From assembly GCA_024707145.1 (NCBI GenBank), contig JANQAI010000005.1:682001-746000 (forward strand): a stretch of DNA of 64,000 bases. The letters run 5' to 3'. The translations under genes and the position numbers were made by a program. A model generated the notes under the pieces. That model was not told the origin of the DNA. It did not search any database and was given only the letters and a program-made list of their open reading frames with translations. This DNA is from Magnetospirillum sp. Lineage in GTDB: Bacteria > Pseudomonadota > Alphaproteobacteria > Rhodospirillales > Magnetospirillaceae. Shown here piece by piece: positions 39,176 through 50,000 of the stretch (positions are counted from its first letter, which is position 1; every line of letters starts with the position of its first letter).

Positions 39176-39595
39176 ATGGCGGCGGTATTTCATTTTCTTC
39201 GTTTCCGCGCACTGGCAATCCCTCTGGCCGCGGCTATTGCCGGAGTGGGCGGAACGAGCTTCGCGGCCGGGCCGGGGGACATCAGGAGGGCCGGCGAATT
39301 GACCGTTTCCGCCCCTCCCCGGATCGCGGGCGGGCGGGTCGGAACCAGCTATTCGGGCATTCCGATCGAAGAAACTTCCCTCTCGCATACGGTCGGCTAT
39401 GGCGATCTCGACCTCGGGACCATGGCCGGCAAGGCGGAGTTGGAGAAGCGCGTCAGACACGCGGCACGACGGGGATGCCGGGAACTCGATAGCCTTTTTC
39501 CGGGCGCCGGCACGAACGTCTACTATTGCATCAAGGATGCGGTCTACGGTGCAAAGCCGCAGATGGAAGCCGCCATCGCATCGGCAGATAGGTGA
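39176..39595 (+). CDS. UrcA family secreted protein
   Basis: 139 residues. A Sec signal peptide with hydrophobic core ALAIPLAAAIAGVG is cleaved near SFAAG (about residue 31). The mature part shows the UrcA pattern: VGYGDLDLGTMAGKAELEKRVRHAARRGCRELD, with two cysteines at the ends (ARRGCREL and NVYYCIKDA). The start at 39176 places the signal peptide first; the upstream open frame has no coding character. UrcA proteins are small periplasmic proteins of unknown role. It converges on the HerA-like gene. Confidence 0.75.
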   Translation: MAAVFHFLRFRALAIPLAAAIAGVGGTSFAAGPGDIRRAGELTVSAPPRIAGGRVGTSYSGIPIEETSLSHTVGYGDLDLGTMAGKAELEKRVRHAARRGCRELDSLFPGAGTNVYYCIKDAVYGAKPQMEAAIASADR

Positions 39596-39648
39596 GCCCG
39601 GATTTGATGCCGCGGGGCCGACAGGATTGGCCTCGCCGCCGTGCGGGA

Positions 39649-41205
<1,557 letters not shown>

Positions 41206-41345
41206 CACGTTCTTCCCGTCACCCGTGCTGACCGTTGATCTGGGCGGTGTGGGCACGCCGGTCAACCGTGCCGTTCAGTATCACTTAGGTGTGGGGACGT
41301 GGACCTTGAAGCACCTCGGCCCATGAGCACCGGCTTCAGCGAGGC

Positions 41346-43421
41346 TTACACGCCCGATTCCCGCACCACCACGGCGTAGAGCCGGCGCAGGGCGAGGCCG
41401 AGGATGCTGTGGGGGCGGGTTGCCACCATCAGCCGTCCGTCCATGGCGGTCGCCCCGGTGGTGGAATGCTGCGGCGTCGCCGTGATCCGGTATTGACCCT
41501 GGCGCGCCACCAGCCGGTTGCGGCCGTCCCGCTCGGCGGCGATCGGACCGCCGAAAGGCGAGGCCAGCAGCGGTTCGGTGATGGTTTCCGCGGGCACCGT
41601 CTCCACCGTCTCGACCCGCGCCTGGAAGACGGGAAAGTCCACGGCGCCGGGATAGAAGGTGGCGCTGCCGCCGGCGCGGACCAGATCCAGGTCGCGGTCA
41701 TCCACATAGGCGGTCAGGGCGCCGGCCCCGTCGGACGCCAGCAGGAACAGCGGATCGGTGGGCGTGCGCCACAGGCCGGGCCGCAGATCGGGGGCGGATT
41801 CGACGATGCGGCCCGCCACCGGCGCCCGCAGGATCAGGGCCGCCTGCTGGGCCTCGATGCCCGACAGGTTGGCCTGTTCCTCGGCGATGCGCTGGCGTTG
41901 GGCGGCCAGATCGTGGGCCGAGGCCAGGTTGGTGGCCAATTGTGCTTCGACCACTTTCAGCATGTCCAGGCGGATGCGCGATTGGGCCGCCTGGTGATCC
42001 AACTCGGGGTCGCGGAATTCCGCCACCACCTCGCCAGCCTGCACGCGCGCACCTTCGGCCGCGGCATGGACCAGCACCGCCGCCCGGGGCGGATGCATCC
42101 ACACGCGGCTGGCCGGGGCGTAGATGGCCGGCAGCGATAGCTGGAAGCTTTGCGGCACCGCCGCCCACAGGAACAGCCCTCCCAGCACGGCCAGGGTCAG
42201 CCTTCCGCGGCGGCGGGACAGGAAGTCTCGGCGCGACCGCCACCAGCCGGCCAGCTCGCGCACGATGGGGCGCAGCACCAGCACCCATATCTCCGACATC
42301 AGCAACGGCACCGCGACCACCTTGGGCAGGATGTGAAAGGCGGCAAAGGCCAGTCCCAGATAGATGCCCAGGCGGACCGCCCAGGTGGTCCAGGCATAGA
42401 CCAGCATGGCCGCGCGCAGGCGGGGCGGCGCATCGTCCGGGCAGGGTTCGGCGCTGCTCCACAGCAGCCGGCGCACCGCCCACCGCCCCAGGGTGAAGGC
42501 GCGGTCCTGGAGGTTAGGAACGCCCATCACGTCCGACAGCATGAAATAGCCGTCGAAGCGCATGAACGGATTGGCATTGAGCGCCAGCGTCGCCGCCCAG
42601 GCCGCGGTGGCCAGGAAGAAGCAGGCGCCCCGCGCCGGCCCCTCGGGCAGGATCAGCCAGCCCCAGGTGGCCAGGGCGGCCAGGGCGGTTTCGGCCAGGA
42701 TGCCGCCCGAGGCGACCAGCAGGCGCTGGCGGCGGCGTTCCAGCCGCCAGGTGTCGCTGAGATCCGTATAGAGCAGCGGCGCCCCGAACACGACCGCCAC
42801 CCCCATCGCCGGCACCGCGCACCCCATGCGCTTGGCCGCCAGGGCGTGGCCGAGTTCGTGGATGGCCTTGGCCAGGACCACCGCCAGGATGAAGGACGCG
42901 GCTCCGCCGGTGTTGAACACGGTGCCGAAGCCGGCCGCGAAGACGTCCCATTGCCGCGCCACCAGGGCCAGGCCCAGCACCGCCATTCCGCCCATGGCCG
43001 CCAGCGCGGCCGGGTGCATCAGCGGCGCCAGCGCTTCGGCCAGGGCGGCGACGACACGGTCGGGATGAACCAGCGGGATGCGGAAGAAGAACAAGTGGCC
43101 GATGGCGTGTTCCAGCCGCTGGAAGCCGGACAGGGGCGGAATGACCGGGCGGCGCGCCAGCAATTGGTTGGCCAGCAGGAATTGCAGCAGATTGCCCAGG
43201 TCCTCGGCGGTGGCGCCGTCGACTTCTTCCAGCAGGCGGCGCGCCCCCGATCCCCAGCGGGCCAGCATGTCCATGGCCAGCGGGGCCAGTTCGAAGAAGC
43301 GGTGGCGCAGGGGGTCATAGACCACCCCCACCTCGGCCCCCGACGGGTCGTGGCGGCGCCCGACCAGGCGCAGTTCCGAGCGGATGGGGGGCAGGGCATC
43401 GGCCATGTCCGCTGCCGCCAT
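41346..43421 (-). CDS. PqqD-like domain + M50 site-2-type protease + HlyD-like domain
   Basis: 691 residues in three parts. Residues about 15-95 resemble PqqD-type winged helices (VVYDPLRHRFFELAP...LLQFLLANQLL), an inference from pattern. Residues about 140-420 are a multi-helix membrane region with the M50 zinc motif HELGH (in AKAIHELGHALAAKRMG) and the partner motif NANPFMRFDGYF. Residues about 440-690 are a HlyD-like periplasmic adaptor: lipoyl-type MHPPRAAVLVHAAAEGARVQAGEVV, coiled coil, and LRAPVAGRIVE. It starts 2 nt after the preceding GAF-HlyD gene stop and ends the locus. It probably cleaves or helps export a partner protein in the inner membrane; the giant protein of the operon is the obvious candidate. 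Confidence 0.82.
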   Translation of the reverse strand: MAAADMADALPPIRSELRLVGRRHDPSGAEVGVVYDPLRHRFFELAPLAMDMLARWGSGARRLLEEVDGATAEDLGNLLQFLLANQLLARRPVIPPLSGFQRLEHAIGHLFFFRIPLVHPDRVVAALAEALAPLMHPAALAAMGGMAVLGLALVARQWDVFAAGFGTVFNTGGAASFILAVVLAKAIHELGHALAAKRMGCAVPAMGVAVVFGAPLLYTDLSDTWRLERRRQRLLVASGGILAETALAALATWGWLILPEGPARGACFFLATAAWAATLALNANPFMRFDGYFMLSDVMGVPNLQDRAFTLGRWAVRRLLWSSAEPCPDDAPPRLRAAMLVYAWTTWAVRLGIYLGLAFAAFHILPKVVAVPLLMSEIWVLVLRPIVRELAGWWRSRRDFLSRRRGRLTLAVLGGLFLWAAVPQSFQLSLPAIYAPASRVWMHPPRAAVLVHAAAEGARVQAGEVVAEFRDPELDHQAAQSRIRLDMLKVVEAQLATNLASAHDLAAQRQRIAEEQANLSGIEAQQAALILRAPVAGRIVESAPDLRPGLWRTPTDPLFLLASDGAGALTAYVDDRDLDLVRAGGSATFYPGAVDFPVFQARVETVETVPAETITEPLLASPFGGPIAAERDGRNRLVARQGQYRITATPQHSTTGATAMDGRLMVATRPHSILGLALRRLYAVVVRESGV

Positions 43422-43423
43422 GG

Positions 43424-44749
43424 CTAGAAACCGACGAATTGCCGCAGGGCGGCCCAGGGACGGCGCAGCAGGTAGTAAGCCAGCACCACCCGCCCGCCAT
43501 TCACCTTGGCGGTGCCGCGCGCGCCCAGCTGGATGGCGGCGGCGCCGCCTTCGAAGCTCGCCGTGTAGCGATAGGCCAGGCCGCCGCCGGGCACCGGCCG
43601 GGCCTCGTAGCCCAGGCGGGTCAGCCGCGCCGGAATGGCGCGCGAGGGGTCCATGTCGAGAAACAGGCGCACCTCGGCCCCCGTCTCGGTGGGGATCAGC
43701 GCCGCCGCCGGAATGTCGATGCGCACTTCCTTCCGGTCCGGTTTGGCCAGGGTCATCAGCGCCTGACCGGCCGAGACCGGCCGGCCCTGCAGGCTGAAGC
43801 GGTCGTCATAGAGGACGATGCCGTCCTCGGGGGCGGTAAGGGCATGGCGGGCCAGCCGGTCTTCGGCATAGGCAAGGTTCTCGCGTTCCAGTGCCACCTT
43901 CTGCTCCGCCACCGCCACCTTGGCCTTGCTGGCGGCATCCACGAATGCCTGGTTGCGCAGGCTGGCCAGTTCCGCCTCGGCGACGTCCAGCGCGCGGGCG
44001 GCCACATCGCGCTTCATGGTCAGTTCGCGGGCGTCGAAACTGGCCAGCACCTCGCCTTCGCGCACCGCTTGGTAGGAGTGGACGGGCACGTCGGCGACGA
44101 TGCCGTCGAAGGGGGCGGTGATGGGGATGGGATCGGCCGGCGCCACCTCGGCCGGGGCGATGGTGTCCAGATGGACGGGCATCAGGGTCAGGCTGGCCAG
44201 GGCCAGGGCGGCGGCGATCTTCTGACGCCGGCTGAGCGCCGGCAAGGCCGGCAGGCGCCCGCGCACAGCCCACAGGGCATGGCCGTAGCAGGCGGCCAGC
44301 GGCTCGGCCAGCAGGCGGTCGCCGTCCTGCCAGGGGGTGTGCCGCAGCAACGCCAGCACCCCCGACAGCCCGCCGCCCGGCCTGGGCAGCGGCAGCCACA
44401 GCCAATAAGGCGGCAGACCCTTGGCCCAATCCTCGTCAGGGAGCCGCAGGTCCTCGGCTGTCAGCAGGCGCGGCGCGCTGTTCGCGTCCGGGGGCTGCAG
44501 CCGCCTGGCCGTCGTCCGCAGCCATTGGGGCAGCGGGCCGGTACGGTCCAGATCGGTCACCGCGCTGGCCGCGCTCACCCCATAGCCCCGTGTCCCCGGC
44601 AGGTACAGGAAGGCCATGGCCTGGCCGTGCACGGCGGCGGTGTCGTTGACCAGGGCATGGGCCAGGTCGACCCGCCGGGTCTTGCGCTGGATCGCCTGTT
44701 CCAGCAGCAGGGCCGAAGAGAGAAGCTGAAGGCGCGGGTCGGTGTTCAC
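43424..44749 (-). CDS. GAF-like domain + HlyD-type membrane fusion protein
   Basis: 441 residues. Residues about 1-165 look like a cytoplasmic GAF-type domain (LLSSALLLEQAIQRKTRRVDLAHALVNDTAAVH opening). One membrane helix lies at about 178-198 (KIAAALALASLTLMPVHL). The rest is a HlyD-like adaptor: ITAPFDGIVADVPVHSYQAVREGEVLASFD, a coiled coil about 250-310, then LTAPEDGIVLYD. The start is a GTG at 44749, 7 nt after the preceding adaptor gene stop. The coupling of a cytoplasmic sensor-like domain to a periplasmic adaptor is uncommon and suggests control of the export apparatus by an internal signal. Confidence 0.8.
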   Translation of the reverse strand: MNTDPRLQLLSSALLLEQAIQRKTRRVDLAHALVNDTAAVHGQAMAFLYLPGTRGYGVSAASAVTDLDRTGPLPQWLRTTARRLQPPDANSAPRLLTAEDLRLPDEDWAKGLPPYWLWLPLPRPGGGLSGVLALLRHTPWQDGDRLLAEPLAACYGHALWAVRGRLPALPALSRRQKIAAALALASLTLMPVHLDTIAPAEVAPADPIPITAPFDGIVADVPVHSYQAVREGEVLASFDARELTMKRDVAARALDVAEAELASLRNQAFVDAASKAKVAVAEQKVALERENLAYAEDRLARHALTAPEDGIVLYDDRFSLQGRPVSAGQALMTLAKPDRKEVRIDIPAAALIPTETGAEVRLFLDMDPSRAIPARLTRLGYEARPVPGGGLAYRYTASFEGGAAAIQLGARGTAKVNGGRVVLAYYLLRRPWAALRQFVGF

Positions 44750-44756
44750 GGCTGGA

Positions 44757-45513
44757 TCAATTGCCCAGGCGGAAGGTGACGGTGCCGGCCAGGCCGGGCT
44801 TCAGCGCGGCGTTGCCTTCGCTGGCCAGCTCGCCGCGCAGGCTCGAAGGTCTGGCTCGCCGAATCCACCGCCGCGCCCAGGCGGATCAGCTTACCCTCGA
44901 CCTGCTGTCCGGCCGGGGTGGCGAAGACGAACGGCATGCCCACCTTCAGGCCCTGCAGCCAAGCGGCGGGGGCGATCACCACCACCTCGAGCTTGCCGCG
45001 CCGGGCCACCCGCAGCAGCGGCGCCATCAGGTTGACGCTTTCGTAGGGGCGGGCCTCGCGCCGCAGCACCACGCCGTCATAGGGCGCGGCGACGCGGCAC
45101 AGCCGCACCTTGGCGGCGCCGCCGCGTTCGCGCGCCTGTTCCTCGCCCAACTTGGCCTGGGCCATGGCCAAGTCCAGTTGGCCGCCGGATTTCAGCGCAT
45201 CCAGGCGCTTTTGGTTGTCGGCCTGGGCGCGGGCGCCCTGCACCGCCGCCTGAGCCATGTCCTCTTCCGCCCGTTGCAGGTCGCAGGCGAATTCCACCAA
45301 GGTGTCGCCCTTGCGGAAGGAATCGCCGTCCTCGGCGATGCGCAGGATCTTGCCCGGCATTTCCGAGGACAGCAGGGCCTCCTCGCTGCCCCGCAGCACA
45401 CCCTGGGCGCTGGGCGAATCGGCCGCCCGCGCGGCGGGCGCGGCCAAAGCCGCAGCCAGGGCGGCAACCTGGGCGAGACGGCCGATCACGACGCCGGGCG
45501 CGTCTTGAACCAT
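44757..45513 (-). CDS. HlyD-family periplasmic adaptor, frameshifted
   Basis: About 251 residues. The signal peptide (MVQDAPGVVIGRLAQVAALAAALAAPAARAA) starts at 45513, with GGAGGGAGA directly upstream inside the end of the TolC-like gene. Seen: the lipoyl half-motifs LLSSEMPGKILRIAEDGDSFRKGD and VAAPYDGVVLRREARPYE flanking a short coiled coil. An extra base near 44840 breaks the frame; removing it gives LRGELASEGNAALKPGLAGTVTFRLGN and a stop at 44757, next to the following gene. The short hairpin is typical of adaptors that pair with TolC-like ducts. The frameshift is probably a sequencing error. Confidence 0.75.
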
Positions 45514-47021
45514 TCTCCCTCCAGCCACGTCTTCTCCTTCTCGGCGATTCTTTCGGCCAGGGCGGTGATGTCGCCCTCCTGGTCCACGTCGGAGAACGGG
45601 TCCTCGCCCACCGACAGGGCCAGCCGGCCCAGCGCGTTCTGCACCAGGGCGTATTGTTCGTCCTTCTTCATCTGGGACAGCAGGCTGTTAAGCTGGGTCT
45701 GGATCAGTTCCAGCTCGCCCAGATTGCGGGTCTGCGCTTCGTTTCCGCGGTCGGATTCGATGCGCTCGTTGATGGTGTGGATCTTCGAGGCGGTCCGATA
45801 GGCGTCCTCGGCCTCGAAATAGTCGAGATAGGCCACGTTCACCTGGGTCAGCACCGCCATCCCCAAAGCCTCGCGACGCACTTGGCCCAGGGTCTTCTGC
45901 AGTTCGGCCTGTTCGATGTCGTCCCAGCCGGACAGCAGGTTCATCAGGTTCCAGGTGACCTTCAGCCCGGCCTCTCCCCAGTTCTGGTTCAGCAGAAAGG
46001 AATTGCTGTTGTAGTTCTTCGACGCCGACAGCTCCAGTCCGGGGAACATGCGGGCGATGGACTTGCGCACCTCGTCGGCGGCGATGCGCTGCTGATAGCT
46101 TTCCTCCACCAGTTCGGGGCGCTTCAGCAGGGCCTGTTCCTCCAACTGGGCGACCGGGACGGTCATTGGCGGCATCCGCGGCGCGGTTTCCGGAATCACC
46201 ACGGTGAACGGCTGGCCCGGCGGCAGGTTGATCAGCTTGGCCAGCTCCAGCTTGGCCGCCACCAGGGTGCGGCGGAGCCCCTGGAGTTGCAGCAGCTTGG
46301 TATAGAGATCGCGCTGATAGTTCAGGATTTCCGCCGGCTTTTGCACCCGCGACTGCTCGATGGCCTCGGCGCGGTCGGCGGCGCTGCGCACCTGTTCCAG
46401 CGTCTGGTCCAGCCGGCCCAGCAGGCGGTCGGCGGCGACGGCGCGCCAATAGGCGTCACGCACGTCGTTCAGCAGTTGCTCCACCACCTTCTTGCGGCGT
46501 TCTTCGGCCACCAGGCTCTGGTTGGCCATCTGCCGGGCGGTGTAGTAGCTGACGCCGAAATCCAGCACGTTCCAACTGATCTTCAGGTCGGCGGCGCTAT
46601 AGATCTTGTCCTGCGAGGTCGAGGTCTCCAGCGACTGCACGCCGGTATTTACCGATTGGCTGGACGACGCCAGGGTGTTGTCGCGCGCCACGCGGCCGGC
46701 GCTGCCGACGACCTTGGGCAGCATGGTCCATAAGGTGGCGCCGGAGCGGTTCTCGGCGATTTCGCGCTCCACCTCCTTTAACCGGCTGCCGAAATTGTAG
46801 CGCAACGCCCGCGCCATGGCCTGGTGCAGGTCGATGGGGCCGGACAGTTGCTCCTGCCGCGCCACGGCCTGGCGGAACGCGGCGGCACGCGCCTGATGGT
46901 CCTCGCCGGTCAGCGGTTCCGGTGCCACGGCACAGGCCGACAGCAGGCCAGCGCAGCTCAATACCGCCAGCATCGGCAAAGCGCCATGCCGGCGCGATGC
47001 ACCTTTGGTCACACGCACCAT
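45486..47021 (-). CDS. TolC-like outer-membrane efflux lipoprotein
   Basis: 511 residues. The signal peptide ends in a lipobox LLSAC, so a lipid-anchored TolC family (OEP) protein. The start at 47021 has AGGGGG upstream. Two internally related helical halves (about 70-290 and 300-500) contain long coiled-coil segments such as YSAADLKISWNVLDFGVSYYTARQ and AGLKVTWNLMNLLSGWDDIEQA, which are the paired strand-and-helix repeats of the duct. It follows the giant surface-protein gene by 19 bp and overlaps the next adaptor gene by 28 bp. Together with two adaptors and the M50 fusion it would form an envelope-spanning conduit. Confidence 0.86.
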   Translation of the reverse strand: MVRVTKGASRRHGALPMLAVLSCAGLLSACAVAPEPLTGEDHQARAAAFRQAVARQEQLSGPIDLHQAMARALRYNFGSRLKEVEREIAENRSGATLWTMLPKVVGSAGRVARDNTLASSSQSVNTGVQSLETSTSQDKIYSAADLKISWNVLDFGVSYYTARQMANQSLVAEERRKKVVEQLLNDVRDAYWRAVAADRLLGRLDQTLEQVRSAADRAEAIEQSRVQKPAEILNYQRDLYTKLLQLQGLRRTLVAAKLELAKLINLPPGQPFTVVIPETAPRMPPMTVPVAQLEEQALLKRPELVEESYQQRIAADEVRKSIARMFPGLELSASKNYNSNSFLLNQNWGEAGLKVTWNLMNLLSGWDDIEQAELQKTLGQVRREALGMAVLTQVNVAYLDYFEAEDAYRTASKIHTINERIESDRGNEAQTRNLGELELIQTQLNSLLSQMKKDEQYALVQNALGRLALSVGEDPFSDVDQEGDITALAERIAEKEKTWLEGEWFKTRPAS

Positions 47022-47040
47022 GATCCCCCTGGAAACCGCT

Positions 47041-50000
47041 TTAGATGTTGGAAAGGGCGGCAACCCGCTCGGAGCGGGTGGCCGATTGTTGTGCCAGCTG
47101 GCCCAGGAACCCCGGGGCGGCGCCGTCCTGGCCGCCGCCATCGGCGGATGCCGCCGGGCCGGTATCGGAACCGATGGCGGCCAGCAGACGGTCCAGCCAG
47201 CCGGCCTCGGCATGACGCGCGCCGTCGCCGTCGGGCATCACCGCTCCCTGCCGCGTGGCGGGGGGCTTGGCCGTGGGGGCCGGCGCCTTGTCGGGAGCGG
47301 ACTGGTCCTGCCTCACCGGCGGCACCATCAGGATGACGTCGGCCTCCTCGCCGTTGGGCCGGCGCACCTTGACCATGATCTGGTAGGTGGTGGTGTCGCC
47401 GGCCGGACGCTCGCCGGCCACCTTGAGCACGCCCTGTGTCTGCGCCTCGACCCGCATCCACCGGGGCAGGCCCGACTGCACCGACAACTGGATGGCGCCG
47501 CCCGCCTGGCTCAGTTCCTTGGCCGAGATGGTGTAGCTCTGCAGCGTGGTGTTGTTGGCCGTGGTGGTGGAGCTGCTGGTGGAGGACGCCACCTGCACCT
47601 GGATGTCGTTGGCAGTCTGGATGCTGGGAGTGCCGTCGCCGAAGGTCAGATTGCGCAGCTCGCCCGAAGGCGTGTTGCCCGGTGTCGGCGAATTGACGGC
47701 TGCCTGATTGGGCGCCGGGCCGTCGGCCACGAAGGTCGGCGCGGTGACCACCGGCGATAGCGGCGGCGACGTCGGCGTCTCGGGGGCAGCGGGGGCGGGC
47801 GGCGACTCGGGCGCCGGGGGCTGCACGACGGGCGTCGGGGGCTGGATCGGCGGCGGCGTGTAGGGCGCGGCGATGCTCAGTTCGTTGGTGGAGGCGTCCG
47901 ACACCGACCCGGCGCCGTTGGCGACGGTGGCGGTAACCGCATAGGTGCCGCCCGGCGCCAGCCCCAGGCTGGTGGGAATGGACAGGGTCCACGAGCCGCC
48001 GTTGACGCTGAGGAAACCGTCGCCGGTGGTGTAGGTGTGGCCGTTGATGGTGATGCTGAGGCTGTTGCCGGCCGAATTGTCCCAGGTGCCGGTCACCGTC
48101 GGGGTGGTGCCGGTGGCATTCAGGCTGTTGACCGTGGGGATGCCGGGCAGGCTGGATGTCGCGGTGTGAGTGGGGGCGCGGCTGTCGCTGGCCGAATTGC
48201 CGGCGGCGTCGCTGGCCTGGGCGGTCACCGTCAGGCTGCCGGCGTCCAGTCCCGACAGGTTCAGTCCGCTGGTGCTCCAGCTGCCGTCATTCTGGATGGT
48301 GGCGGTGCCGGTGACGTTGTGGGCGGGGGTGCCGTCGCTGACGGTGATGGAGACGGTGCGGCCCGCCTCGATGCCGGTGCTGGTGCCCGAGATGACCGTG
48401 CTGCCATGCTCGGCGGGGGTCACCACGTCGTCGCTGGCCACGATGCCGACACTGATGGCGGCCTGCAGATCGTGGCTGGGGGTGCGGCTGCCGCTGGCCT
48501 GGGTGCCGGCCGCGTTGGTGCCGTCGGCGGTGACGGTCAGGCTGCCCTGGTTCAGCCCCGACAGGTTCAGGCCGCTGGTGGTCCAGGTGCCGTCGTTCTG
48601 GACCACGGCGGTGCCGGTGACGTTGTGGGTGGGGGTGCCGTCGCTGACCGTTATGGTGAGGGTGCGGCCGGCCTCGATATTGGTGCTGGTGCCGGAAATG
48701 GCGGTGCTGGACTGCTCGCCGGCATTGACCACGTCATCGGTGGCGACGACGCCGACGGTGATGGTGGGGGCATTGGCGGCGGCGATGACCAGTTCGCCCG
48801 AACTGGCGTCTCCGGCCGAATTGCCGGCGGCGTCGCTGACGTTGGCCGAGACGTCGTAGGTCTGGCCATTGCTCAGCGGATGGCTGGCATTGGCCGGGAT
48901 CACCAATGTCCAGGCACCGTTGTTGACCGACAGATGGCCGTCGCCGACCGTATAGGTGTCGCCGTTGACGCTGACCGTCAGAACGTTGCCGGCGCTGTTG
49001 TCCCAGGTGCCGGTGATGGTGGGGGTGGTGCTGGAGGTAGTCTGCGATGCCACCGTGGGCGCCGTGGGTGCCGTCGCGTCATGGGTCGGCGTGCTGGTGT
49101 TGCTGGCGGAATTGCCGGTTGCGTCGGTGGCCTGGGCGGTGACGGTCAGGCTCCCCCCGTTCAGCCCGGTAAAGCTCAGTCCGCTGGTGCTCCAGGTGCC
49201 GTCGTTCTGGATGGTGGCGGTGCCGGTGACGTTGTGGGCGGGGGTGCCGTCGCTGACGGTGATGGAGACGGTGCGGCCCGCCTCGATGCCGGTGCTGGTG
49301 CCGGAGATGACGACGCTGGCCTGCTCGCTGCCGTTGATCACATTGTCGGTGGCGATGGCGCCGATGGTCACCGTGGCGGTGTTGTCCAGGGTGTAGGTCT
49401 CCACCGTGCCTTGGGCGGACGTATCGGCCAGGGCGTTGGCGGCGGTGTCGGCGATGCTGGGCGAGCCGGTCAGCCCCAGCGTCACGGTGCCGTCCACGTT
49501 GGCGATGCCGCTGTTGACGGTGACGTCATAGGTGGTGCCGTTGACCTGGGTGACGCTGGCGATGGACAGCCCCGCGGCCCAGGCCGGCCCGCTCAGGGTG
49601 AAGTCGGAAGCATCCACATTGGCGACGGTCTCGCTGAACGTCACCCGCCAGACGATGGAATCGGCGTTGGTGGTGGCCGACGCCGGATTCTGGCGCAGAA
49701 TGCTGGTCAGGGTCGGCGCGGTGGCGTCCATGGTCACCGACTGGCTGGCGGCGGTGCCCGAGACACTGGCCTGGGTGTCGGTGACCCGCGCCTTGATGAC
49801 CCAGTCGCCGGCATGGGTGCCGGAATCGGCGGCCGTCCAGCCGGTGCCCGTGGTGGTGGCGGTGGTCCAGGTGGTGCCGTTGTCGAAGGAGACTTCGACC
49901 ACCTGATTGGCGGCCAGCACGGACGAGATGGTGCCGCTGACCGTGCGGTTGGCCGAGCCGTCCGAGGTCAGGAAGTCGGCGCCGCCGGTATCCTTGGTCA

